Origin: Pholis gunnellus
Taxonomy: Eukaryota; Chordata; Actinopteri; Perciformes; Pholidae
Reading direction: 5' to 3'
Assembly (NCBI GenBank): GCA_910591455.2
Contig: OU342816.1
Coordinates: 9,774,638-9,838,637, forward strand
Length of the DNA: 64,000 nt
Position numbers and translations under genes: made by a program. Positions 1 through 13,757 of the stretch are shown piece after piece. Position 1 is the stretch's first letter. Each line of letters begins with the position of its first letter. The notes beneath the pieces were generated by a model. The model was given only the letters and a program-made list of their open reading frames with translations. It ran no database searches and was not told where the DNA came from.

Positions 1-1188
1 GAAGCAATTTGATGAGCCAGTAAAGTTGAAGGATCCAGCAAAGAGATTACTTGTACGTCAAAGGTTGCAGCCTTAAAAGTGTGTAGTAGTCTGCTGTACA
101 GCCGTCATAGTGTGCAATATCGCTGAGGTTACACAGCGTTAATGGACGGTCTGAACCACCTCAAATCCTCCCCTAAGGTTTCTAAAACTGCTCTTTTTGT
201 TTAATGAAACCCTCAAAGTATCACAAAAATGCAAATTTTCTAGCAACTAAGCTGAACCATATGCATGTTGCTATTGTATCTAATGAGCCTTGAATGGGAA
301 TTCATGGGTCCAAGAGTTGATTGTGCATCTGAATCAGACAGCTAAACCCCATAGTCATGTTTGTGGTCAGAACTGAAGAACAATCCGAGCTGTGTTGCTT
401 GTGGCCAACAGTTGTTTATAGTGTATTTTTTGTCATCAAAATGTCACATGAATACTTCCATAAAACTGAAAAAAACCCAGTTAGTTCACCCTTCTGTAAG
501 CACTTAGCAGCGCTGGCGGGAGGCAGAAAAGCAATGGAAGATGAGCTGCTGCATGTAAGCACCACATTTGTGTCTTCTCATGAATTCTGTAAAAAAATGC
601 AAAGTGCGTCTTGAATCAATGTGTTGTATTTGCAATCGTGCACAAGAAAACCCCACATCTACCAGATACTAGTTGGATCAGGTCTAAGGGTTACACACAC
701 ACTACTTTCAGCCTCCTGCAATGTTAATGTAGTTCACATTGGATGCAGGCTCCTGTGTGTTACTGCCCAAAAGTGAAATATTTGGGACCAGCCTGGGTTG
801 CTTAGATGTGTTAATTTAATGCCGTCACAGGACACATTATTTTTTCTTTCTTTTTATATCTCGCAGGCTTTGTTTGTTTCTGTAAAAGACTTTTTTACTT
901 TCATCCCATACAGTTTATTGTTTCGACTTTCACCTTGAAACTACATTTATATAAAACTCCTTTTCCAAAGCAAATACATTTTGGAGAAAATGTAATGCTG
1001 CTTGAATTACATTTTCTATTATCATAATGAAGAAATGTGTTTAATTAACGGATCTGGCAAGTCCCAAAGGTTTATACTGAACATATTCGTTAAATGCTAA
1101 CAAGCATCTAAAGTGTGAGACACAACGTGTTTATTAATATCTAACTATAAAACAAGGAATATATGTCTGTCTGTCTTTGTGTTCTTTG

Positions 1189-1265
1189 CCGGTGTATTGC
1201 TGGGGAGCCAAGGGAAGGCTTTTTGTATAATTTAGACAATACACTTTGAATAAACAAGCAAACTG
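1189..1265 (+). repeat. Fragment of dispersed repeat (copy related to 47306-47393)
   Basis: This stretch shares two blocks with 47306-47393: a 'gtattgcyggggasccaaggga' type block, and about 50 bases later an 'aataaacaagcraac' block in the same order and orientation. A weaker third relative starts near 2497. That pattern indicates an old dispersed repeat family, not a gene. I cannot assign it to a named family by eye. Confidence 0.5.
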
Positions 1266-1401
1266 CATGATGTTCAGCAGCAGGCTTCAGCGCTCTGCAG
1301 ACTGAGACCAGCATGTTGGCCACAGTGGGAAAACGTATTACTTTTTTCAAACTTGGCAAAGGCAGCACATACCACATTCCTTTCGTTATCACCTTTCACA
1401 A

Positions 1402-1720
1402 TCAAAGAATCTGAATCAGAATCAGCTTCAGGCCATGTATGTGTACGCATACATGGAATTTGGCTCCGGTTTCCACTCCGCTCTCAATGTACATACACTA
1501 TTTTACAATAAACAAGGACAAAAATATAAGAATAAAAAAGGGCAGCAAAAAAAGTAGAACAGATGTAGGTATAAACATTTAACAACTATATACAATATAA
1601 GTAAAAACATATTTAAAAAAAAGGGTGTATATATACATTTATACAATACAAAAGCCCTCGACATATAATATTCCCAATCGAGCATTTTGCATTTTCGTGT
1701 CGAGAATTCGTCACGCACTT
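1402..1720. repeat. Degenerate dispersed repeat, teleost type
   Basis: It opens with 'gaatctgaatcagaatcag', followed by text about a 'gtatgtgtacgcatacatggaatttgg' kind and an A-rich stretch of short AATA/ATATA units. This layout is common in fish genomes, often at the edge of non-LTR retrotransposon relics. No coding capacity remains. Boundaries are approximate and the family is not assigned. Confidence 0.45.
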
Positions 1721-4700
1721 GTGTGTTAAGGCTTTAAGACATATAACACTACAAACGTTACCACCATCAAAATACCCCGCTAATTGAACCCACGCTTTAC
1801 TTTATAACCGCAGTGATTATGTCAAAGCAAGCAACTAACACGCCTTTTTGGAAATTGTGGATAGTGTTGCCTGTTTAACCAATGTTTCCCCGACCTGAGT
1901 GTGTTTTCAGGGATTAAGTGATTTGAGGGCCCCAGGCAAAGGCTGCCTTGCTTTACTTTTCAACCTTTCTCTAACTGCAAAGTTTGGTGTTGGCAGTGGT
2001 ATAAGAACAGGGCTACTCAAAATGTTTCTTTCTGAAGTAAAACAGTTAAAACTATTGATACCGCACAGGGAAAAACCCTCAAATTCTATTCAAGTGAAGA
2101 GTGAAAGAGAGGCATTATCTGCACAATGTACTTAATGTCTGTTAAGGTGGCGCTATTAATTAAAATGTGATGCTGGCTAGTTTAATTAATATTTTAATTG
2201 TTATATTTTGTGAGTCAAATGTGAAGTACACAGTAAGTAGTATATGGTTGAGTTAAATCTTTTGTCAAGTGCTTTGCTGGTAACATAATTCAATATCTTT
2301 CATATCTAAACATCATAATATATCTATAGCTCTTTGGGTTTCTTATATGCGGGGGCCCCCAGAGACAGGTTGCCTACTTTGTCTAACTGTAAAGTCTGCC
2401 CCTGGTGTTTCTTCCCGGTGAACTAGAGTCTATTCACTGGTGTTTCTGACAGTGCGAAGCTGCTACTTGGGTGTGTGTCACAACTATGGCATGGCAGGTG
2501 TATTGGTCAGGACCCAAGGAAGCGCAGTGTTGAGTGTGGAGTTGTTTGAATGAGCGTTTCTTGGGAAAGCTGCAAGCAGCAACACCACTGGCCAAGCGTT
2601 CGGCCCATTCTGATCAGGTATGGTTTCGATGGGCACTGCGCTAGTTTAATCAAAACTACAATCTTTCACCAACCTTAACTAAAGTACTTAAGTAGCCTAA
2701 ACCTAACTTTACATGAGACATATGGTACACCGTTTATGTTTTAAGACATTGCTTACCATACAAATACAATTAGCAATGAATCTTTGACATATACAAAATA
2801 TATCAAGAGAGCAAGAGCAGTGACTGGGAGATTATTGAGTTAATAAGAAATGTTTTTGGCCATAAGATGACAATTGTAAATGATGTTGGTACTCGCACAA
2901 AGCCAACTTTATAGCCTGCAAAGAAAATGCAGCAATACACAAAGAAGCATTTTAAAAACAAATGCTGCTTATAGTGTATTAGCTGAACAGATTATATAAA
3001 GATAAGGCCATAACAGCAGACTAAAATGGCAGGGACATTTCAAAAGATGTATGTGAAGTCACCTACAGTGAGCTGAAAGTTTCTGAAAATGAAGTCATGT
3101 ATTTTATTATCATCAGATCTATAAATGATCCAAGGTCAGCCCCAGGCAAGTGCTTGCCATGTTTAAACATTGGCAAGAACTGTCATAACACCCCTGCAGC
3201 ACCCCAAAAAGTTCAAAGCCGTTGCCTCATATTTTGTCATAAATGCAGCTCAGGAATTTGTCTTTTCTTTGTGTTTACCTTCTTAAAAACAGTGCCACTG
3301 GGGATCCTGTGGAGCAAGGTATTTCACAAATAATGACCTCAGATCCAACCATTGTTGCAATGTGATATGGCACAACGGAATGGATGCAAAATAAGTCTTC
3401 TAAGATCAGAAAGAAGGGGTCGCGCTGCCTATAAACAGCCATTTTTGCCAGTTGGGTTGTGCTTCAGATTACTTGAATGTTTAAATATATCTAATGAGGC
3501 AAACCATAGCAGAGTACCATGGGTGTTAAAGCCTGGGCAATCAGTCAATCACAGACCCACATAAATTAACACATGAGTGGGACAAAATGACTTGGTCTTA
3601 GTTTCTCAGAATTAAGTAATATATTTTATCCATCCGACATCCATCATCAGTACCACATGTAGCGGACCCCAGCCGGACAATGGTGAAGCTTACTGATATT
3701 TCCAGAGGCCTTTATTATCGTTCAACTTTCATCCTTCCTTTGATGAACAGAAATATATCTTTCTCCAGAAAACACCGTAAGAGCTACGAAACAGATAAAA
3801 CATGAGTGAGCTCTTACGAGTTTAAACATTCAGTGGCTTACATTTAAATATACATGGGAGCATTAATCAAACATTTTCTCATGTATACTTATCAACAGCA
3901 TATGTAAAACCGAAATCTAGTATTAGATTAAAATTACAGCTGAGTCATTTAGCTATACCCGTTAAGCTAACATTAGCATCTAATTAAAACAGTAATACAA
4001 TAAAACACAATAAACACAATAAACACAAAATACCTTGTTCCCGTTCCAGCTAGGTGCTGAAACGTTAATTATGAAAATATATTGCAGAGTAATATATTTC
4101 ATGTCACCTTTCCTTTCAGTCTGTACCGTAAATTTCGTTCTTAGCTTGAAGCGGAGTCAAGCTACCATACTCAGACGAGATATGGCTCTGCTTCCGCTGG
4201 CCAAAAGGACTTCAAAATAAAAGACCCAAAACGTAAAAAAGGCACTTACAAAATAAAAGCTAGCAGGAAGTGATTAACTTGAGTAAAGTAAAAGGTTTGT
4301 AGGAAATAATCACAGAACCTCTTAAGAGTCCTTTACACCACAGATGCAGTCCTAATTATACTCTCTTGTTATATGTACTCAAAGATGAAGTTGAATTGTT
4401 TCACTGACTTAACTTCACATGTTATTTTAAGATCAGACTGCTGTAAATTTCCATGCTGGATGAGGGTAGCATGACGGTGGCAAAATGAATTGAGTTGGTG
4501 TGGGATTTTAAAGCACAGAGATGAAAGTGTGATTGTGTTTGTTTTTTGTCTTTGTTGCCGTGTTTTGTGGGGACTTCACTACCTGCTGGCTCTGGATTAC
4601 CTTTTAGATCTCTCTTCTAAAGCAACTTAGACACAGATAGTGTCAGAGACACAGCCAGCATCACAGCTCGTGTCCAGTGTTTGGATAACATTCAATAACT

Positions 4701-5427
4701 ATTCAAATGTTCTGCTTTTCAAAAAATGCTCAAAACAAAACACCGGACTGGACTGAGTTGTGTGGATACAACTAGTAGATGAAGATAAAGTATTTTTCAC
4801 AATTTTCTTAATGAACCAATGTGTTGAATCTCTATTGAAGGATTTATTTTTGGTTCTTTAAAGATATTAATGATCCTACATTGTTTTTATTGGATCAAAT
4901 CTCAAATGTTTCGACTGACCTGATGATCAGAGATAATGCAGTTTGTTGGTATAGAACATGTTTGCATATGCTGTGGGTATGCCCTTTAGTTCAGATTTAC
5001 TGATGGAATATCATACATGTTTTTGTGATATTTTCAGTAGTATGTGTTCGGTGACCTACTAACAGTAGTTAGTGGCCAGTAGAGCTTCAGACCAGCATAA
5101 TGGCGGGCAGGCACGTTTTATTAAGACTCCACAAAGACCATCTTTTCATGAATGGATTATTCAGTTCGTCAAGGTTGCCTCATTTTGAAAGATCTCATTC
5201 AGAATGAGATACATGGCTGATCATTATGTAACCAAATTGGGTGGCCTTTTTGAACACCTTTGTTTGATAGTGTTACTGTAACAAAATAGAACATAGGTCA
5301 GGTAAGACTTTATAGATCCTATTGACATGTCATATGTCATGGAAGAAACAAATCCATGGAAAACAGGACAGTCAATATTTGTGTATACAGGCATGTGTTT
5401 GTTTATGTGTATACATGTTGATATCTA

Positions 5428-5796
5428 CAGGACTGTCTCAGAAAATTAGAATATTGTGATAAAGTTCTTTATTTTGTGTAATGCAATTAAAAAAACAAAA
5501 ATGTCATGCATTCTGGATTCATTACAAATCAACTGAAATATTGCAAGCCTTTTATTCTTTTAATATTGCTGATTTTGGCTTACAGCTTAAGAAAACTCAA
5601 ATATCCTATCTCTAAATATTAGAATATCATGAAAAAGTATACTAGTAGGGTATTCAACTAATCACTTGAATCGTCTCATTAACTCGAAACACCTGCAAGG
5701 GTTTCCTGAGCCTTGAAAAACACTCAGCTTGGTTCAGTAAACTAAATCACACGTATGGGGATTATCACAATATTCTAATTTTCTGAGACAGTCCTG
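5428..5796. mobile_element. Tc1/mariner-type MITE (non-autonomous)
   Basis: A perfect inverted terminal repeat of about 35 bp bounds this element. The left end reads CAGGACTGTCTCAGAAAATT and onward, and the right end is its exact reverse complement. Each end is flanked by TA (5426-5427 and 5797-5798), the target duplication expected of Tc1/mariner transposases. The 369-bp body is AT-rich with no transposase ORF, so it would have needed an enzyme supplied in trans. Perfectly matched ends suggest it is fairly young compared with other relics in the window. Family assignment rests on the TA duplication and TIRs only. Confidence 0.88.
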
Positions 5797-6190
5797 TATG
5801 TGTGTATATATGTAGATACAGTACATGTAGATGCCTGTATGTTTGTATGCATACAGTGTGATTGCAGATGTGTATATATATACATGCTTTTTGTCATATG
5901 TCTTCCTTTTTTTGTGAGTCCATTACCTAAATCCTGTCCGTTAGTACCTATAGAACTACTGAGCTTTAGTACGTCAAGCGCTGCCTGCTGCCCGTTTTCA
6001 CTGTGCCTGATCACACAGACAATAATACAGTTGGTCACTGATGAAGACATGCCTTTTCAGGATTTTCAGGGTCTGTGGCACCTTCAGACATCTAAAAATC
6101 CCAGGTGTCACTCTTATCAAGTGTGATGAGCTGAATGTCAGTTTTCCCCAAAGGAGCTAACTTTGGAACAATACCTGTGACTGAGCCAGC

Positions 6191-6287
6191 ACTCTCTCTC
6201 TTTCTCCTGCATGGCCTCGCTCTCTCTCTTTCACACACAGACACACACACACACACACACACACGCACGCACGCACGCACGCGCGCA
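6191..6287. repeat. Compound CT / CA / CGCA / CG microsatellite
   Basis: CT-rich runs are followed by about 16 CA units (from 6232), then four or more CGCA units and a short CGCG run ending near 6286. Alternating purine-pyrimidine sequence of this sort is prone to Z-DNA. Open frames over it are low-complexity artefacts. Confidence 0.9.
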
Positions 6288-7164
6288 TGTGAGAGCTGTG
6301 GCCCATGGGGATATTTTTTTTTTGGCTGAGGGATCAGAAGGATGCAGAGCTGTGAATGCTTCAGTCCTGCTTTCCTCTGGTGTGCGCTCTCTCTCACACT
6401 GTGTTGGGAATTAACGACTTCTCCGTGGCCCATCAACACCACAAAGCACGTGAGGAGAAAACATAAGAGATGGAGTGTGGGGGGAGCAACTAAGAGAGAA
6501 GAAAATAGCAGATAAACGCAGGACCTTATGCTAGATTTCCTTGGCCGTGCACTGTACTGCGTCAGAAGGGGAAGTAAAGGATAATACTAAAAGGCGACTA
6601 GAGAGCAATAGGAATGAACCGAAAAGAACAATAAGTTGGTGCTGAGTCAGATTGGTGATATTGGAGGAAGAAGTAATTTCATTTTTTCCTCCCACCAGAG
6701 ACCAGAGAGAAGAGAGCGAGGTTCAACGCTGCATGCCCTTTCCTTTCACCGTCTCATTCAAGTTAAGACACATACTCTCATTCATGTCATCACAGTTATA
6801 CACAGATACAGTGCATGTCAACGCATGAATCCAGCACTTAAAGAGAGAACAGGAAATGTAGATAAAGGGAATAAAAGAGTGATGGAAAAAGGTTTGAAGC
6901 GAGGGACGGGATCAAGATTCCTTACTTCATTTATCCAACCTTTGATAAGAAAAAAACATTTTAAATGACTTTTAACCTATAATTCAATTATAATGAATTC
7001 ATATGCACAATTAAAAATTCAACATCACGCATCATTTTAATTGCATCGACTAGCATACATTAGATAAAGCCAGCAATATTGTGTGCTCTGTTTTGCCCAC
7101 GGCCCCCATGAAGCCACTTATCCACCCACACCCAACATAACAACTCCCCACCCATAAGGCCAGG

Positions 7165-7260
7165 CGAGGCATGTTTATTTGTATTGTTTAAAGAGCTTTA
7201 CACGAGACATACAGGCATTAAGAAAAGAACCACAAGACGATACAAAAAACGATTTGAATA
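7165..7260. repeat. Short dispersed repeat fragment
   Basis: This piece contains an 'atgtttatttgtattg' core followed by 'agagctttacacgagacatac'. The same opening logic ('agtttatttatagc', 'agcttatttgtataacgc') recurs near 18291 and 36662. It resembles a widespread teleost interspersed repeat in which this motif precedes a 'caaagtgct' block. Boundaries and family are uncertain. Confidence 0.35.
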
Positions 7261-10200
7261 AATAGGCCCACGAGGGAAAGGGGACAAAAGAGACGTCATT
7301 GTCTTAAGGTTAGACGAGGTTTAGTCACAGAGGGATTTTAAAGTCTTACCACAAATAATTTAGGGAGACTTTGAGAGAGAATCTCATTTTCTCAGGTTTT
7401 ATGCAGTGCAAAACCTCTTTGATCCAACCATAAAATATAAAGGGAACAACTCCAGAAAAGTTATTTTTAACAAACTATCGAATCTGTTTCATCTCACAGG
7501 CGAATTCAAAGCCCCTATGCATTGATAAAGGTGTGGGAGTTGGGCTTGTGGATGACCACGTTATTACAAGCTATGTAACTGCAAAGATTGGCTCTTTTTT
7601 TTGTCCTGGATTAATGTTTTTTTTTTCCCCTCTTCCCCATTCGTTGTGGCTCAAATTCCCAATTCAATATTGGTGAGCTGACGGCACAGTGACTAAAAAA
7701 AGGTGCTGACAGTGTGTTGGGTCTCGGCAGGCAAGCTTAGGCAAGCGAGCTCCTGTGAGTTACCCTGACAAGGCATTTTTCTTCTTATTTCATGACTCCG
7801 TAGGCCTTTACTTGCCAGCTCACCTGTCCCCATACCAAATCAACCATAACTGTCCTCGCTCGATATTATCCCATTATCTCTCTTCTCCCTTTTTTTTTCC
7901 AGCAGCCTCAACCCCCTGATGAGTTCAAGCTCTTAAGCCTCAGCTTTGGCTGCTTACTAGCAACTTTCTTTAACTAAAATGCATCTGTTCATCAGCCCTC
8001 TTTTATTTGAGCCTGCGCCACCTCATTTCACTCATCTCAGTCTTTCTTTTCATGTACTGTAAAGGAACTTACACTGCAAGTATTACTCATCATTGGATAA
8101 ACTGTATGAACCACTATTATCAGAAATATGTGAATATAAGTAAACGATATGAGACGCCATTGAAGAAAGCCTTGATTCATTAATATTGTGATTAGCCCAC
8201 TAATGTCCTTACTCGTGCAGCCATCACTGAGTTGAGGAGGTGCTTTGCTGCTTTGGATGAATTGAACACACAGTTTCTCTTCTCTATCTCCACCATCCTG
8301 AGTTGGATTGATTGTAGAATTGACTCGAGGTTGCCTTAAGTACTGGAATTACACCAAAGTGTTGACTTTAGCTTGCTCACATGAGAATTTATGGCACCAA
8401 CGCTCACAGCCAGTGGGGCTAACTCGCTTAGCTTGGATAGCCTTTAGGTTTTCCATCAGTTAATTTCTCCATCTGCTGGAACTGACAAAGCTGTAGTTTG
8501 AAGTAGTAACTTTTTTTTCTACAGCAATAGGTTCAAAGTCAGAGCGAGTTTCCCTTGAAGTAGAGGAGGTAGATACAAAAAAAGAGAAAAATCTTCAGTG
8601 AATGTCACTGTTTGTGAAAGAAATAGATTCAATTTAACTCCACGAAAAAGGAGAAGAAAGAAGATAATTCATCTGGCCCAGCTGATCATACGACTCACCT
8701 TGAGGAACGATTTTGAAAATGAGTAACATTTGAACAGACCTACTCACGCAGAGTTATTTAAAAAGATAGTTGTCCTTATTGCGGAATAGACGGAAGGAAC
8801 ATCCTGACAAAAATGCAGCAGACAGAGGGATTATATTGGATTATGTTTGCATGTAATTAATCAAACAATTAATTATACAACTAATGGACAGTAGTACATC
8901 ATTGCATTTTACAATAGTTGTAATAATGGGAGTTTTTCATCACTAAACAAGCAGTGACAAAATATGAAATGTTTTAATTAATGATCTGGTTCCACAAACT
9001 GTGAACAATGAAACATGCAAATGCAGCCTTTTAAGAAGGTACGGCTTAAAAAGGTTGATTTTTACTAGGCAATCACTTCACTGTCACCACACGGTATTAT
9101 TAATGCTGCTTTTGTTGAAGAAGATGAGTTCTAGAGCAAAGCAGGGCAGAGTTCAACAGTGTATTCACTCTAATGGGACGATAGCACCCACACGGAGACT
9201 CACTAGCATCTTTAAGTGACAGCTCATGCTGTCTGTTTTAGCGCTTACTGGTCTGAAGAACGGTCGCTGGATCAGATTTGGATAGACGTGGCTCCTTCTA
9301 CAGTCTGTGTAGGCAGCCAGATTGGTGTGGACCAGCTGGCTGCAGCTCACACATATGAACTGAGATTGGTACTGCTAAAATCATAATCAATAGCAACAGA
9401 GCCGTTTTAATGAATTAGCAAGCAGAATGACGGGTTGAATTATAAATAGTGGCTTTGCAAAGGCAGTGATACGTTGGCGTTACCAGTTCTCTGGTTGGTA
9501 GAGGACACAATGCAGAGGTAGGAGTGCTGTGAGGAAATCTGTCAGCCTTTAGAAGTCCAAATCCTGATTGATCCAAAGATGAAGGAACCATAATTCTGTA
9601 GCAACAAATGATCACTCTCCAACTGATGACAGCATTTCTTGAAGCCAAAATGAAATGTTTTGAAAGGAGGTTATACAAGGAGACATGAACACATATTTTT
9701 TATTTAATAAGATATAGCATATGACATACAATAGCCCCTTAGGGATTAGGGTCCCCTTCTGCCTCAGGTTATCGCCAGTTGGATGCCAACTTCCCAGGAC
9801 CGAACCACTACTTCCACCACAGTGTTTTTCTCTCTTTTGAATTCAAACTGGAGTCCACAATTTGTCACTTTGTACTCTTAGAAAACATGAAAGAATACTT
9901 TTCCCCCTGAATTGTTGGTATTCATTGTTACCATTGACATATATTGAAAATATCAAGAAGCTCACATTTTAACAAACTCTGTTCTTTTAAAACATTCATT
10001 TTATTTCTTTGATTTTTGAAAGTAATAACCGGCAAACCAATGTAGCATGAAGCTGTCATACAACTGAGAGATGAGAGTACGTGTCAACAGCTGAAGATTA
10101 GGTGACCTAATATTTAATTTGCTGTCTTTTTATCATCGTGACATTGAAACTCAGGTTTGCTGATTGCTGATTGACTGATACAACTAAATCTGAAGTTAAA

Positions 10201-13200
10201 CAACAGCTAGCTCCTCAGTGGATGTCCACAATAGTACTGTAGAGCTTCCTTCAGTTTTAAGCACATCATATCTATAAAAGATGATTTCTGCTAAATTTAG
10301 GAGGCAGCAAACTTAAAGTCATTTATTTTTCGTTGTGCAACCCAAATTCCTTCAATACTGAACAGACAGTCACTATCTGGTCGACACAAGACCTGCGCAC
10401 AGTGGCCCAATAATTGACGCCAAACAAAGATGCTGCATTACAAGCTCCGCCAATGGTTTGAAATGGTATATTCCCTGTCCCCTAAGTGGATGTGATCATG
10501 GCGTGTTCGCCTCTCCCCCATCCCCCCACCTCCTTTGAAAGTGATTGGGCTATACTTGCATGATGTATTTATATTTTCTTTTGCTAACATTATATATTTA
10601 CACAGATAACAGACATTTTTTGACATTACGAAAATGTATCAGCCAGGTTATCTGGGAACGTTAGTTGCTAGATCTCGCCTGAGTATGTTGCTGAGACAAA
10701 GGTCTCGAAGAAAGTTAATTTTCTTCAAATTTGTCTGCCTGAAAAATTCTATTTCAGTGTCAGAATGTTTGGAAGATCTGTGGCTTGTGAAAAATGGGTC
10801 CAATATTTACTTGGGTAGCTATTGAGGGAAAGAATCAGTCATAAACACTTTCCATGATCACTTCCTCCATTGGAGTTTATAGACCCAGGACCCGCCGTTA
10901 GTCTCCTAAAGGGGCGGGGCAGTGGCGAAACCCACATGACACGGATACAGGAGACCGACTCTTAGTGGGATGTCTCTGTTCGGAACTCTCTCTGGTGATG
11001 CCAGGTTACTGATCGCTAAGGAAGTTGCAGCGACAGTAAGATGAAATCGTTGATGAGAGTGTCAAGTGAGTGTCAAGTGTCTTGGGCATGTTTGTTAGCG
11101 GTTTACAAATGCATCAGCATCTTTCGAAAGCTTTCATTGTGTCCATCAACAATGCAATGCCACAGTGCATGTTTCCAGATGTATCCATCTGGGAGAACAA
11201 TATCGAAAATATCTAAGTTTCAGTGGAGGGCCAATACAGAGAGAAAAGCATGAATTCGTTCATACGTGTGGAGATTTTCTTATCAACACATGCTGGTGGA
11301 AGGCGGCAGAAACAGTTGGTTATGTTAGATAAAGTCAGTTTCTGAGGAAGGATTTTTTTGGAGGGGATAAACAAACAGTTGGAATCTCAGCAATCACAGT
11401 TGGAACGATTGCCCATCCAATTCCAAGAAGCAAAAAGGCAAAACATAGCTTAATGTTTTTGATAAGAATCAATAACCAATTATTGATGCACAAAAACTGT
11501 TGCAATGACATTTTAAGATGTGGATGTGCAGTTCATGCAAGACGTCCAGTATTTTCTGGAGCTGCATGGACAGAGTACTCTCTGTCGAGGGATGCAGTCA
11601 AAACATCTGGATCCGTAATAGCCAGGTTTTCTAGCAGCCTCTAGCAGTCATAAAAACATGCACACGTACACACATCTGTGTATCTGTATCAGCTACAAAT
11701 TGAATTGCTCTTCAAATAAACCTTCCTTTTGGCAGGGTGTATGAAGGTGACATTTGGGAATGAGACAAGATCGGACATTTAGCCAGGAATTAGCAGATTG
11801 TGCACTCGGCTTTGCCCCCACAAGCGGAAAATTCAAACACTGCCCGGTATGTTTGTCCTTTACTGTGAGATGAAGTAGGAATGAATGAGCTGCCAAATTA
11901 CCCATGTTCCTACACTTACCTCTGTAGCCGTAAGATCAAATGAATTAAAACAAGCAAATGGGAGAAAAGTGCTGAGAGTGAGGTTTGGAAAATGGTATCT
12001 ACTAATTAGTCACATAAACCCTTGGGCTTTTTAACTGTGTGAGCATTTGTATGCGGAGTGCGACCGTACGTTTGGTTTTCAGGTTCTACTTTAAAGTTTT
12101 AGACTGAAGACACATAAAATACAGTCGGCCTCACGCAGGAAGCAATACAAAAACAATTTTCCTCTTTATTTTTGTCCTTATCCACGATTTGTTTTTATTT
12201 TGTTAATATTGATTTCTTGGATTTAAATTTGAGCAATATTTTTAAAAAAGCATGAATATCATTGAATCAAATTTAGATATTTATATGTTAAAAGTAATTA
12301 AAATGATTGGATTATTAAATGTGTGGGCAAAAGAAATATATTGGTCCATGGATCTCAATTAAGAGGATAAAACGCCTTTGGATGATATTGCGTGGGTTCA
12401 GCTTCTGAATGCATTACATTCTGCCCTTCAATGCTTTTAGATTTTTCCGTAATGCCAGTAATTGACGCTCTGGATTAGTTTACTTTGTTTAAGTTTATAA
12501 AACAGTAACTTATTTTCACTACTGCTGAAGTTCTTCTTCTCATAACCGTTGTGGTTTTTGTTGACAAATAGTTCATCCAATCACCTGCCAAGTATTTTTT
12601 GAAAGTTCTTGCCCTTTTACAAACGATTAGCAAAGACGGCTTCTGTGTAACAACATCTGGTTGGTCAGGTTAAGAGTTTTTGGCACAACATGCCCTAATA
12701 TGGTGTGACCTCCGTTAATAATAAACAATTGACCACATGCCTCCAATTTATGATCAAGTGGGATTCATCACTCAGCACACCTGGATAAGAGCAGATTTGG
12801 AAGGTAAAGAACGTTTGGTGCATCTGGAGTTGACTTCTATTTTCTTCTCTTAACAGAAAATTTTAAGAAAATTTGAGAGAATGTTGCTGCATAAAGCCTA
12901 TTGTTTCTATAATAACTTTTCATTGTTTCTATGTTTACTGGGTTTTTTTTAAGCAACTAGTAAAGCATTTTTTTACTTTCTTGAGAAAAGTTATTTTTAA
13001 TTATAGCTTATTTTTATGAAAATTGCCTAGAAAAATATGTGGAACAAGTGTCAAATAAAACTAATTCCAATGAATTGTCTTTAAAAAGCAAAGATCTTCT
13101 ATATTTTCCTTTGCCCATGTTGCAGCTTCTTTTAGCTGAGGAGCTGATAAATTCTCACTTTCGGCCTTTTATTTTCCCCTTCCTCCTTTCTAAATGTCAG

Positions 13201-13655
13201 TGCCGCCAGATCACTGTGCCGTCGTTCCACCTCTGAACACTCAAACGGAATTGAGGGGAGTCAAGAGGAACCGGAACAATTTGGCCTGATAGCACACCCT
13301 CTGCTCAACATTGCTAAGCGACCACCGTGAACTCAATTTCGTGAGCCTTCCCTTACCTACAGGCTAGAGCTAGGGAGTGAGAAAGAGTGTGTTTTCATGT
13401 GTGTTCAGAAGGCCCACTTCTCCACTGAATCATCCCAAAATCTGTGCAAGTTCTGGTCTGTTGGGTTTCAGTCTACACTTGGGCTTGGTGTATGTTCATG
13501 TATGTGTAGTAGCCTACTTGTGTGCATGTTTGGGTGCACATGGCATTTGTGTGGTTCTGCATGAGTGAGAGGTCTCTGGCCCAACTAGATACCTCAGCTG
13601 TGGACAGTCACACTCATATTACAAATAAATGACAAATGATGGAGCATATTATTAC

Positions 13656-13757
<102 letters not shown>

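Larger units (their letters stand above)
1..5427. other. Intergenic DNA with decayed repeats
   Basis: I see no supportable exon here. Open frames are short and match no family I recognise. The sequence is AT-rich with scattered repeat relics: a 'gaatcagaatcag'-led repeat near 1406, two related pieces around 1920-1990 and 2345-2400, and an A/T-rich stretch near 3657-4260 with ACAATAAAC-type units around 4005-4030. It lies about 16 kb or more upstream of the only exon I can support, so it could hold distal regulatory DNA, but nothing in the sequence proves that. Confidence 0.6.
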
